DNA of 64,000 bases from assembly GCF_013426205.1 (NCBI RefSeq), contig NC_089424.1:4154001-4218000 (forward strand), in the 5' to 3' direction. The position numbers were made by a program, and so were the translations under genes. Below the pieces are notes generated by a model that saw only the letters and a list, made by a program, of their open reading frames with translations, searched no databases and had not been told where the DNA came from. Below are positions 38,109 through 48,908 of this stretch, piece after piece. This DNA is from Metarhizium brunneum. Taxonomy: Eukaryota > Ascomycota > Sordariomycetes > Hypocreales > Clavicipitaceae. The first letter of the stretch is position 1; the number at the start of each line of letters is the position of its first letter.

Positions 38109-39885
38109 TCAGGACTCGACGACGACTCTGACGCCCCGCGAGTCGGGCTTCACAAACGGCACCAGGACCTCCCCCGTCATCCTGATGTCGCTCTCGTCGG
38201 TTTCGAACAAGACCAGCTGGCCTATGTCCCCTGGCCGCCGGACACGGCCTGACCCAAACAGCCGAAATACCTTGGCCAGCGTCAGGTACAGCTCTGCCAT
38301 GGCGAGGTTCATGCCGACGCAGTGCCTGGAGCCCTTTCCAAACGACACCAGATACCTGTCCAGCCCGGGATCGTCGGCCCACCGCTCCGGACGGAACGCA
38401 AACGAGTCTGGGAAGACGGCCTCGTCATGGTGCACGTCGTACGAGGTCATGCTGACAGGTGTGCCCCGGGGGATGATCCATTCGCGAAACACGATTTCCT
38501 CGTCGGGCCAGATGCGCTGCAGGCGGCCGACCACGCCGTACGACAGGCGCAGGGACTCCTTGACGACGCCGGTCAGATACGGCAGCCGCTGGACCTGGTC
38601 GAGGCGGAGGCCGGGCTCGAGGCCGAAGGAGGGCAGCGCCGTTTCCAGCTCGTCTCTCAGCCTGGCCAGCACGGCCGGGTGGGTGAGCAGCTTGAAGCAC
38701 GCCACCGTCAGTGCCTTGGCGGTTGTTTCGCTGCCGGCGCTGACGAGGACCTGCGCCTCGGCCGAGAGTCTGGCCGGCGTCTTCTCCTCGGGCGGGAGCT
38801 TGCTGCCCAGCAACTCGCGGAACACGGTCAGGTGGGAGGCGTCTTGGCCTACGGCCTTGGACTCGAGCGTCAGCTCCTCGATCTGGCGATGGAGACGCTG
38901 TCGACGACGGCGCACGGGTTAGTTGCAGGAGGCGCGCGGAGGGGGAGAAGGGAAGGCGTACCTTGCGCTCGGTGAGGAACATTTCAAACGCCGGGCCGCA
39001 TCGGACGAGGATGGACTCGGGCAGCGCCAGCATCGCCGTGACGAGCCAGCCCAACAGGCGGATGTGCTTTGCAATCTGCGCGAGCCGCACGCCTCTGTGG
39101 CTCGCGTGCTTGTAGCTGGGGTCAAAGTCTGGAGCTGCCAGTCGGTCGTAGGAGCGAGCAAAGCAGTACTCCATGATGACATCTGCGCGGCGCGTTAGCC
39201 ATGGATGGTGGTCTCGGCGAAGGCCAAATCGGCAATCCTTACCGTTGGTCAGTGCAGAGAAGGCATGGTTGAGATTGGTGACGACGGTGCGCCGGCCACG
39301 ACGCTCGGCCAGCCGACGCACCAGCAGGTCCGCCTTGGACTGGATGACGGGCTGCAGCTTGTCGACGTTCTGGGCCGAGAAGAACTGGGCAATGGCCGAC
39401 CTCCTCACGCGGTGAAGATCGTGGGCGACGGTGGACAAGGCCGAGTCGCGGACGCCGCCGGCGCCGACTGAGTCCCAGCTCCATTTGTCGCGCTTCCGAT
39501 GGATGCCCCCCGAGACGTAGAGCGTGTTGTAAAACTGCGACTCGCAGATGTGAAGCTCGCTCGGGTTGATGCGCACAATGGGGCCGTATCGCGCGTGCAT
39601 GTCCCGGACAACCCATATGTAGCGGCCGCGCCGGACAACATCGTGGTAGAACTGGTACCTGGAGGCAGCGTGTAAGTACTTGACAGTTGACGGCATCGAA
39701 GCCGAAAGCCGAGTCACGGCAAGGCCTGCTCACCACCATGTTGCCGCGGCGATTCTTGGTCCGGGGAACCGGGACAGGGGGCTGAAGTACAGACGAAAGA
39801 CGGCCAAGAGGAGTCCATATAACGGGATAAGCAGCAATATGGTATATGGCCCGAGCCACAATGATCTTGTCACGTCTGAGAGCAT
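38109..39885 (-). CDS. Cytochrome P450 monooxygenase (trichodiene oxygenase/CYP58-like)
   Basis: An ER-anchored heme-thiolate oxygenase expected to hydroxylate or epoxidise the polyketide. Model: complement of join(38109-38897, 38962-39182, 39243-39658, 39734-39885), 525 residues. Introns are 64, 60 and 75 nt. The ATG at 39885 was chosen because it gives a membrane anchor (YTILLLIPLYGLLLAVF) and the proline hinge SRFPGPRIAAAT, which lie in a frame that shorter models miss. Other signatures: YGPIVRINPSELH, I-helix AGSETTA, ExxR helix KESLR, PERW, and the heme loop FGKGSRHCVGMNLA with C456. Its gene diverges from the MFS transporter across a 471-bp promoter region containing two copies of the cluster motif. 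Confidence 0.9.
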
Positions 39886-40356
39886 GTTTTTTCTTTATTC
39901 TTGTCTTGATACTTTTTTATTCTCTTTATTTGGTGGCTGACCGGCTTGGGTTATGGGCTGTAATTTTGTAAATCTCCCAAGTAAGCACTCAGGTAGCTGG
40001 AATGTAGCCTTGATACCAAGTACGTCACATACGAGACAAAACCATAAGCCAACAAGTCACCCCGGACTCTGGCTGAAATCCTTTTCCCGGACTCCGTACA
40101 CGTGGCTTGGAGTCCGGCGAGTTCGACTGGGGGAACAGAGAGAAAACCCGCCGGAGTTCATGTTGGCATGCATCAGCCCCCGGACCAGCCTCTGCGTCGA
40201 GCCGTGTGATTTCGTCGCAATTTCTATTCATCGACGGCAGCCACCAAACGCCAAATCCACATTCGCTTCTATCCTTGCTGCGGAAACTACTATAGCCTCT
40301 TGGCGACATATTGACACTACTCCAGCCCTATCTATCGACCCGATCCGCTCGCCGTC
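39886..40356. promoter_or_regulatory. Divergent promoter, P450 / MFS, with cluster motif
   Basis: The 471 bp between the two start codons hold AAAACCCGCCGG at 40143-40154 and a variant TCCGGCGAGTT at 40113-40123. The same core occurs in the other cluster promoters, so this is a candidate regulator site. Confidence 0.5.
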
Positions 40357-42599
40357 ATGAGCCTCTCGGCCGACAACGAGACTGTTGCTGCGACACGCGC
40401 GACCCAAGACACAGCAACACCTCGCCGTCACGCCGTCACGGTCGCCGAGGAGCACCATGGCCACCTCCACGGGCTGCAGCTGTACAACCTGCTGGGGGCG
40501 TTGATGCTGGCCATGCTCCTATTAGGTCTCGACATCAACATCGTCGCCACGGTCAGTATTGTCGCTCGTCTTCACCCTCCGTTCGCTGACGGCATGCTTC
40601 CGTCTTCTCTACCCAGGCCGTCCCCTCCATCACCGACCACTTCCATAGCCTCGCCGACATCAACTGGTATGGCTCGGCCTTCCTGCTCGCCCTGTAAGTC
40701 GGAGTTTTGGCGTCCTCAGGCCCCCCTGGACACAACATTCACGTTGAAGCAGCCCGGCACCAGCTAACTAAGAAACCAGGTGCGCGCTGCAGCCCCTGGC
40801 CGGCAAGACGTACGTGCTCTTCCCGTCAAAGGTAGGTCGGCCCCGATGCGTGCGTCGGCGAGCCTTTGTTTCCCGGGGCTGACTTTGAACCGTCCAACGC
40901 AGCCTGCTTACCTGCTCTTCAACGCCGTCTTTGCGCTCGGCAATCTCATCTGCGCCCTGTCCATCTCGAGCCACATGGTCATCGCCGGACGCGCCCTGGC
41001 CGGCGTGGGCGCGTCCGGCCTGACCAACGGCGCCCTCGTCATCCTGACGGCAGCGACGCCGCCGCGCATCCGGCCACTGGCGACGGGCTTTGGCATCTCC
41101 ATGATCTCAATTGGCGGCATCATCGGCCCCCTGATCGGAGGCGCCCTCACCCAACACGCCGGCTGGCGCTGGTGTATGTCGGCCGCCCGAACCGCCCGTG
41201 CTTGCCGCCCCTGGCTGACCCGACTCTTGCAGGTTTCTGGATATTCCTCCCCTCGTCGGGCGTCGTGATTGCCGTCACGGCCCTCTGCCGCGTCGCCGAC
41301 TCGGCGTCGAAGCCGACTCTCGGGGAGGCGCTGAGAAGGATGCCCGTCAAGCTGGACCTGGTGGGCTTCCTCCTGTTCGCCCCGGCCTGCACGCTCTTCC
41401 TCGTCGCCATCAGCTGGGGCGGATCGGCGCACCCGTGGAACTCTGGCCTCGTCATTGGCTTCTTGTGCGGCGCCGCCGGATTTCTTGCCCTTTTCTGCGC
41501 GTGGTGTAAGTTCCGGGGTGACGAGGCCCTGCTGCCCCCGGGGCTCCATGGCAAACGCGTCGTGTACATTGGGTGTTTGATATCCGGCCTGCAGGGCGGA
41601 ACGACCATCATGACGGGCTACTTTCTGCCTCTGTGGTTCCAGTCCGTCAAGCAGGCCAGCCCTACCGACAGTGGGTTGATGATGCTGCCGTCCACCATCA
41701 GCCAGATATGCGGTGCTATATTTTGCGGCGCGCTAGGTACGCCTTGAACGTGTGGTGCTTTTGAAGCCGTATTCATATTGAAGTGTCAATGCTGACCGTT
41801 TCTTGTCTGAGAAACATTGCAGTTCGCAAATTACACTACATCCCCCCCTGGGCCATTTTGGGCAGCATGGTGACGGCCATCGGGTCCGGCCTCATGGTCA
41901 CTTTTGAGAAGGACACCAGTGAGGGAAAATGGATCGGGTACCAGATCCTGGCAGGTTTTGGGCGTGGGACGGCGCTCAACATGGTGAGAAGCCTCTTCCC
42001 TCGCTTCGCCTTGTTCCCATTCCAAGGCACCAGCCTGCTTCCAAGGACTGACGCCAGCAATCTATCCAGCCCGTCATCGCGGCCCAGGAGGTCCTTGTGG
42101 CGGAAGAATTCGCCATCGTGTCCGCCAGCATACCCCTTTCGCAATACCTGGCCGGCTCCATTGCCATCTCCGTCGGCAACGCGATATTCCAAAACGGCCT
42201 CCCGTCCGCGCTGAGGAAATACGCCCCTGACGTGGACCCGAAACTTATCTCAGCCACGGGAGCAACAGAGATCGACAAGGCTGTGTCGCCGTCGCAGCTG
42301 CCGGCGGTCCTCACGGCCTACAACGACGCCCTTGTCAAGGTCTTTGTGAGTATATTCCAAGCCCTCGGGTCTCCTTCCGCCCCGGGTCCCCCCGGAATCA
42401 CTTGTCGTCCTACCGTTTCGCATTCATGGATCGTGTCTAGTAGAGTACTAACTGTCTCGATACAAAGTACGTTCCCGCCATAGCGGTTGCGCTGGCCACT
42501 TTATTGAGTTTTGGCTTTAGTTGGGACAAGATCGGGATGAATGACAAGAAGGGGAGGGAGGGGGCCACGCCCTTGGCCGCCTCAACAGACAAGTCTTGA
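40357..42599 (+). CDS. MFS efflux transporter, 14-TM drug:H+ antiporter type
   Basis: A plasma-membrane major facilitator, expected to export the cluster product or give tolerance to it. Model: join(40357-40551, 40617-40693, 40780-40831, 40903-41173, 41233-41736, 41823-41983, 42070-42345, 42468-42599), 555 residues, with seven introns that all keep phase. TM1 reads [24 protein letters not shown], with the motif D1-like LDxxIVxTAxP core. [38 protein letters not shown] (motif B-like) and [21 protein letters not shown] (motif C-like) follow, then GWRWCFWIFLP. The C-terminus is a short hydrophilic tail ([13 protein letters not shown]). This is the family often found beside fungal polyketide and toxin clusters. 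Confidence 0.9.
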
Positions 42600-42867
42600 A
42601 CGGCTCCTACGACTTTCACATCATATGAAATGACGTCGAGAGAGGGGAGGCTGGGCGCGCAACCCCGGCTGGAGAAATGAATCGAGAGGGGAGATTGTAT
42701 TCCACTCCTCGTACAAGTCAAGTCCCGGACGGACTCTGACGGCCTGTATCTGAGTCTAATCTAGAATACTAGAATTCTATCTAGGCCACCAATGTCATTG
42801 GCATTCTTTCTTGTATAGAGACGTCAACTGCCCACCCGCGCACCGTCTCCCATCACATCGCCCGATC
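42600..42867. other. Convergent intergenic, transporter / methyltransferase 3' ends
   Basis: 268 bp between two convergent stop codons; expected to hold 3' untranslated sequence of both genes. No gene seen. Confidence 0.6.
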
Positions 42868-43932
42868 CTACACGGCGCCATCTTTTCCCTTTCTCCCAAC
42901 AACCATGGCCAGTGGTAGCGTCGGCACCACGCCCGCATCGATATCCCTCACGTAGTCGTCCAAGAGCGTGTCGGCCGTTTCCTGACCCCCGTCCTGCCCG
43001 GATCTCGCCAGCGCAACGCGCAGGCCAGCCCTGGCGCCAGCCTTTGTCCACTCCCTCGCCGGAACCGTGAACTCGTCTCTGCCGGCGCTGCTGTAGTCCT
43101 CGACAGTGAGGTCAGTAAAGGAGAGGGCCTCGAGGGCGGCTCTGATGTCGACCGACGGAGTGGTGGCCAGTCCCTTGGCAACCGAGTTGGCGCGCATGGC
43201 GGCCCTGGCGGCCGTGATGGCCGGCGTGGTCGGGGTGAATTCGAGCTTGGCCGGCTCGACTTCCGACCATTGCACATATCCGCCTGGTTCTGAGGCCGTG
43301 GTTAGTCTGCGTCCTGCTGTGCGGAAACGTCTTCTGCGCCTGGTACCAACTCAACAGCGCGGCTGCATTCTTCGCCGCCGTGGCGATCTGGTCCTTCTTG
43401 AGAGCCAAGACCATCAGCCTCAGGTGCACAAGATCAAATGTCCCGCGGTATTCCTGGGGGAACGGCTTCAGCATGTCGTGCTTGACAAAGGTCATGTTCT
43501 CGCGGGGCGCACTGGGAAAGTGAGCGTCGGAAATGTCAAATCCGACGCATGCCACAGGAGGAGCTTCTGAATCCGCCGTCGCGGCGGTAGTCAGGGATCG
43601 TGATGCCTGTTGCAGCCAGATTCTACAGTATATCAGCGTTTTGTTGAAGCATGTACGGAAGTAGAGACGGCCATGGCATGGTAATGGCATCAGACCTTAC
43701 CCAGTTCCGGTACCGACATCGGCAATTCTTTTCATTTGAGCTCGAGGTATGCTGGGGTGAAGAAGATGGTCGTGGCATAGGCGGACAAGAAGCGCATGCT
43801 GCTGGTTCAATCTTTTGGGTCATGCGGTCAACTTTGGCTCTGCTGTCGGCAGCGTCTTGCCCTTGCTTACCTCTGTCTTTCCAGCTCAGTACGCTCGAAA
43901 AGATACACGGCGTCACTGTCATTGGTGGTCAT
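42868..43932 (-). CDS. SAM-dependent methyltransferase, class I
   Basis: Transfers methyl from S-adenosylmethionine, probably to a hydroxyl or carboxyl of the polyketide. Model: complement of join(42868-43289, 43351-43622, 43701-43811, 43871-43932), 288 residues. The start ATG at 43932 gives MTTNDSDAVYLFERTELERQR, and splicing joins LNQQHALL, a common N-terminus of this fungal family. SAM motif I is IADVGTGTGIWLQ (near 49-61), then GFDISDAHFP (acidic loop), FDLVHLRLMVLAL and LLKPGGYVQW (motifs II-III). The third intron needs a weak GTTGGT donor (43350), but it gives the expected LLKPGG junction and the right phase. The gene diverges from the FAD monooxygenase. Confidence 0.87.
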
Positions 43933-44580
43933 TGTTGAGACTCTGATACTTGCGCAACCTCGCCGCCCAGGCAATAAGCAACGTCACAAACTCTTTATGC
44001 GTCGCGTCTGCCAAATCCCGCCGGTACAAAGTCAAAGCGGTTGCTTTTACCTTTTGCTTACGAAACAACAAGCCGGCTATTTCTTCATTGAGCAAGAGCT
44101 CTTCTGGAGTACTACTTATACGCCTGCTACGTCATCCGGTTATTAGAATTTGACGTGCCCGGTAGAACAAGACGGTGGGTTTTCAAGGAGAGTAAACCAG
44201 CCGTTGACTGGAATAAGGCTGTTTTAAAAGTCGCCGGCCTTGCATTGGCTGCTCTGTCAGATTCCACCAGCCCATCTGCGTGGCACATCTCCCATGGGCA
44301 GCACAATTGACATACTTGCGCTGCATCTCTACTATTGGCTTGATTATTATGCCTAATTTTGATACGCGGCAGAAGATGATGAAAGTCACGATAATATACA
44401 TCATTATGTGTATTATTTATTAACCCGTTTTAAAGCTTGTTAATACGTAATATATAGTGGTTATATGTGACTCCGTGTAACACATTTTAACTTTTCCGCC
44501 TCCACATCTATATAGGAGGCGTTTATTTTGCAATACAGCCTCGTCAAGGCTAATACACAGAGAACCACTTGATTATCATC
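43933..44580. promoter_or_regulatory. Divergent promoter, methyltransferase / FAD monooxygenase
   Basis: A 648-bp start-to-start region with AAATCCCGCCGGT at 44013-44025 and a weaker AGTCGCCGG at 44229-44237, both related to the cluster motif. A TATA-like TCTATATAGG lies about 70 bp upstream of the monooxygenase ATG. Confidence 0.45.
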
Positions 44581-46915
44581 ATGACTGCGACGGAAAAAAT
44601 ACACGAGACAAAACCAAGATTCAGGGTTCTCATCAGCGGCGGTGGCGTGGCAGGTCTCACATTAGCCAACGCCCTTCAACATGCCCGGATCAATTACCTC
44701 TTGCTTGAGGCAAGATCAAATATCGCTCCGCAACTCGGCGCGTCAATAGGCCTGGGCCCTAACGGGAGCCGCATCCTAGACCAGCTGGGGTGTTATGATG
44801 AGATCATGGCATTGACGCAACCAATTCATTATACTGGGAGCCACTATGGCAACACTGGCGATTACATTCGGCCAAAAACCGACGCATTCCAGCTGGTGCA
44901 GGCACGGTCAAATTATTGCATGTGCTTTCTTGACCGGCAATCTATCCTCGCTGTCCTAGCAAAGCGTATTATAGACAAGAGGGTATTGCTTAATAAAAAG
45001 ATCACCGTGGTAGACCACTATAAACATGGAGTAAGGGTCACATGCCAGGATGGGACATGCTACGAAGGCGACGTTCTCGTTGGGGCAGACGGAAATTACA
45101 GCATCACGAGGCGGGAAATGTGGCGGGCTGCCGATCAAGAGTCGCCGGGAACGATTCCAGAATCTGAAAAGCACAAAATGTCTGCCGAATACAAGTGTAT
45201 GTTTGGCATCTCGGCTCCCATACCGGAGCTGACTCCGCGGTCCTTTGACGTCACCTACAACAAAGACATGTCTCCCATTGTCATTGTTGGCAAACACGGA
45301 CGCGTATACTGGTTCTTGATCGCGCGGATGCCGCAGGTCTTCAAAGCAGGAAACATCCCCCGATTCTCCGACGAAGAAGCACGAGCCTTTGCGGAGGAAC
45401 ATCTGGACCAGCCTCTGATGCCGGGCGCACTTGTCAAAGTAAGAGACTTGTGGGAGAGACGCGAGGCGTACAACATGGTGGCCCTGGAGGAAGCCTACTA
45501 CGACCACTGGACATATGGAAACTTTGCTCTTGTCGGCGACAGCGCCCACAAGATGACTCCGAATATGGGGTCTGGGGGCAACTCAGCCATCGAAAGCGCC
45601 GCCGCCCTGGCCAACTCCCTGGTACAAACCCTCGACGGGTGTAAAGGCACTCGCCCGACCCGTGACGAGATTCAGAGTGCCCTCCAGAGGTACCAGAACG
45701 CGAGGAGACTGAGGGCATCTCGCACCGTCATTGCCTCCAACCTCGTCACAAGACTCCATGCCGTCAAGGACTACTTGCATCACTTCGCCGCCCATCACAT
45801 CTTGCCAAACGCCGGCGATCTACTTGTCGACCTGGCCTCTGAGAACTGGATCGGTGCCGTCAAGCTCGAGTACATGGCAGTTCCAAAACGATCTCTGGCG
45901 GGCACGATGCCCTTTAACCCCCAGCAGGGGATGGGCAACAACGAGAACATCCTCTTCCGAGCGCTGGCTGCCTTGCCCCTGCTTTTCCCCGTGGCCCTGC
46001 GCTACTGTCTTCCCCTCTACACACCCAAAACACTCTTGCCATGGCAGAAGTTGCTCGACGAGTCGTTTGATGTGCCATGTTTGAACGTCGAGGTGGCGGA
46101 TTTCGGCACGGTATATGCCGTGATATTGATCGAGGCCGCTCGACGTGCCAACCTCATGACGCCTCTCGCGTTGTAAGTGAACCCCGCTGCACAAGACAAC
46201 CCTGTTCCTTTTCAAAAATACTCACCTGATTTTACATCTCTATAGGCCATTATTGTTTGGAATGGGCTGCCAGCTTGCCCCCGCGGAGACGTTCTTGTCC
46301 CTGTACTTTTTCACATATGCCGCTCTTGTGCCCATATCCCGGTTCAAAGCAGGCGACCTCCGGCTTACGGATCTGAGCTACACACGCTCGGTCCTCCCTG
46401 CCACCTTGCTATGCTATTATCTTCCATACATCCTATCGATATCGGGTCCCAGCCGGGAAATTCGACAAGCTTCCATCTGGGCGTTCCGCTTGTCGCCCCT
46501 CCTGACCAGTCTCGCGCAGCGAATGGCGAGCAAGTTCATCTTCCCGTCAACGATCCAGCAAGATCGTCTGACCAATGTACGACGTGACATGGGAACTATT
46601 CGGCTTGGAATCGGAGGCCTGGCTCTCTTGTCTGCCTCATCGTGGCTGCGTCTTTTTCGCCACACTCCCTCCTTGATGAGCGGCAATTTGGCATCGAGTA
46701 GCCACGCCTGGTTCGCGGGTGTATCTATTCTCTGGATTACATATCTGTACAATGACCTCAAGGGGGCGGGCATGGTGCGGCATGGCTGGCTGTCAATAGT
46801 ATCAGCACTCGCCGTTTCTACCTGTTCCGTTGGCCCGGGGGCTACTGTGGCCATGGCATGGCTCTATCGCGAACATGTCCTGGCCACCAAAAGGCACAAG
46901 GGCGCTATAGTCTGA
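44581..46915 (+). CDS. FAD-dependent monooxygenase with C-terminal multi-pass membrane domain
   Basis: A flavoprotein of the aromatic hydroxylase-like class that inserts oxygen (hydroxylation, epoxidation or Baeyer-Villiger). Model: join(44581-46172, 46246-46915), 753 residues, with one 73-nt intron. The ATG at 44581 gives the FAD-binding GGGVAGL (G20-L26) and E38-type LLLEA strand close to the N-terminus. LVGADGNYS and FALVGDSAHKMTPNMGSGGN (near 315-335) complete the FAD signatures. About 300 residues follow that normal family members (400-480 residues) lack. They include several hydrophobic segments: YAVILIEAARRAN, FLSLYFFTYAALVP, VLPATLLCYYLPYILSI, IRLGIGGLALLSASSWL and HGWLSIVSALAVSTCSV. 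The domain is probably an ER-membrane module; similar tails occur in fungal meroterpenoid-type monooxygenases. Confidence 0.85.
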
Positions 46916-47041
46916 AGGAATCACGGTCTTGTGGGCTAGGTGCAATATAATCTCCATTCTTGGTTGTTAAATCTTCTTCATCAATCCATCAGATGTAATA
47001 GCCGTGGCTGCTGTAGAAAAGCAACTCACACAACTCTTGTT

Positions 47042-48280
47042 TTATTCATGTGTTTCAACTACAGGATAAACTAGTTTCTGTCCAGAAATAAGCTTCTTCT
47101 TTAGCATCTGGAGCCCATCTGTCACGGCTGACAGACCGCCATCCATGACCTTGAGCGGGTGCGTCTTCAGCTTCCCCTGGTCCAGTAATTCTTGCACCGT
47201 TGTAAACCACCTTTTGGCAAACTCGCGAAGTTCAGGATTAGCATCTCTCTCCATGGGAGGCGGCCAGCCAATCGGTTTCCCGTGCAGTGCAGGACCCAAT
47301 ACCCAGTTTACTGTGACAGTCCTCTCCCTCGCGTTGAGATACTTGGGCGGAGGCTCCAGCGTTGCCAGTTTGCCGCCGGTTCGACCGATGCACTTGTAGC
47401 AGAATTCCATGGTGTCAGGCTCGGAGACGCAGTCAATGACGAACTTGAGAGCGTTCTTGGTGAGCTTCTTGATGTCATCTATGCAATTTTCAGACCGGTA
47501 GTCGAAACATTGTACCGCGCCGTAGGATTTGACCAGGTCAAAGTTGGATGGCGAACAGGTTGCGATTGGCAGCAGTCCGGATCTTGGCAACATCAGTATT
47601 CTATACATGACTCAAAGCAACCGGGGGATTTGAGCATGGGTGTTATACGTACAGCTTGAGAAGTTGAATGGCCATGGTTCCGCTGGCTGTGCTGCCGCCA
47701 TATACAAGAACCACTTTGGGCGTGGCTGCTGGCCCAGTGGGATATCCTGGGACCTGCAAGGTATGGAAGAGCGCCATTCCCATGGTTCCTATGCCTGTCC
47801 CAAGCGAGGCGGCTTCCTCCATGGACATGGACTCTGGAACTTTGATGACGGCGACGTCAGACGCGCCGACATATTCCGCATAAGCTCCCACGTCGGGTGC
47901 TAGGGGGTTCAGTCCCTTTCGAGGTAGATTATACTTGTTAGTTTCTATAGTCTGGACAGCTCGCTCGGATGCGCCGTTCAACGTTGGCATACCTGGACAG
48001 CACCGCAGACCCGATCGCCAATCTCGATCGGCGCTGCGGTCCACGTCTTCGCTCCGATGGCTGCAACTGTGCCCGCAAAATCATGGCCGGCGAGGGCCCC
48101 GGCAGTTACGAGGTTCGGCGCAGACATCTTTGCGTCCACGGGGTTGACCGCGATGGCGGCGGTTTTTACAAGGACCATGTCCTCCTCCAGAGCAGGGACG
48201 TTTGCATTCTCCACGAGCGCGAGGCCGCCTCCTTCGACTCCTACAATGGCCCTTTGTGTCTGGGGGTGTGTAATAGTCAT
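47042..48280 (-). CDS. Trans-acting enoyl reductase, LovC-like
   Basis: An NADPH-dependent medium-chain dehydrogenase/reductase that reduces selected enoyl intermediates on a PKS lacking its own ER. Model: complement of join(47042-47582, 47653-47915, 47993-48280), 363 residues, the same length as the lovastatin trans-ER LovC as I remember it. Visible features: TAAIAVNPVDAKM, AGHDFAGTVAAIG, GDRVCGAV then VGAYAEYVGA (after intron 1), the nucleotide site VVLVYGGSTASGTMAIQLLKL, ATCSPSNFDLVKSYGA and ALKFVIDCVSEPDTM. Zinc ligands of alcohol dehydrogenases are absent, as in this subfamily. Introns are 77 and 70 nt. The gene is divergent from the PKS across a shared 628-bp promoter, supporting partnership. 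Confidence 0.93.
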
Positions 48281-48908
48281 CCTGATACTCTCGTTGTCTT
48301 GACTCTAGTTTCTTGGCTTTCTTGTCAGCACTTTTGATTGTTACTTCACCAATGAGTAGAATTTCTTCAAACCAAATAAGTCAATACCAAAAAGATCAAT
48401 AAGAAATCACTCATAAATTAGCCTGATTGCCGAGCACAAAGTAGTGGTGAGTCAGCGTCGCAAAACCCGCCGGCTGATGAGGCTTGTTTGGCATCAAGCC
48501 TGCCGGCCGGACCGTGTCAGAATGTTACCGGCGGTTGATGATTCCACGGCGAGATTTGACATCCGGGACATAATAGGCCATAGTATGTAGAGAAAAGTAA
48601 GTAGTCGACCTCGTGGTCCCAGAGAGGAGTAGAAACCCAAAGTTGCCGCTGATACGATTCTGGGGAATTGCGTTATCCACCCGTACTTAAAGGGGCAACA
48701 TGATATCGTCTTGTTAGAGAGCATGACCATACGTACGTACCAGACGATTTTAGACAGGACTGAGCCCCAAAACTTTGTATTCTACCATCTCTACTAGGCG
48801 GTATATTCTTAGTTTCTCCTTTAGACTGGCAGTATTCTTCTCCGGACTAGGTTCGACCTCAAACAGCCGTTCAGAACTCTACCTGGGCTGCATCACATAG
48901 TAGATAGT
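48281..48908. promoter_or_regulatory. Divergent promoter, trans-ER / PKS, with cluster motifs
   Basis: The 628-bp region holds AAAACCCGCCGG at 48462-48473 and TACCGGCGGTT in the opposite orientation at 48526-48536, about 60 bp apart. The intervening sequence also contains GCCGGCCGG. Co-regulation of the PKS and its reductase is expected. Confidence 0.5.

Noticed and set aside
38322..39471. Long open frames on the plus strand opposite the first P450
   Set aside because: They are shadows produced by high GC in the P450 gene; the minus strand has all P450 motifs and consistent introns.
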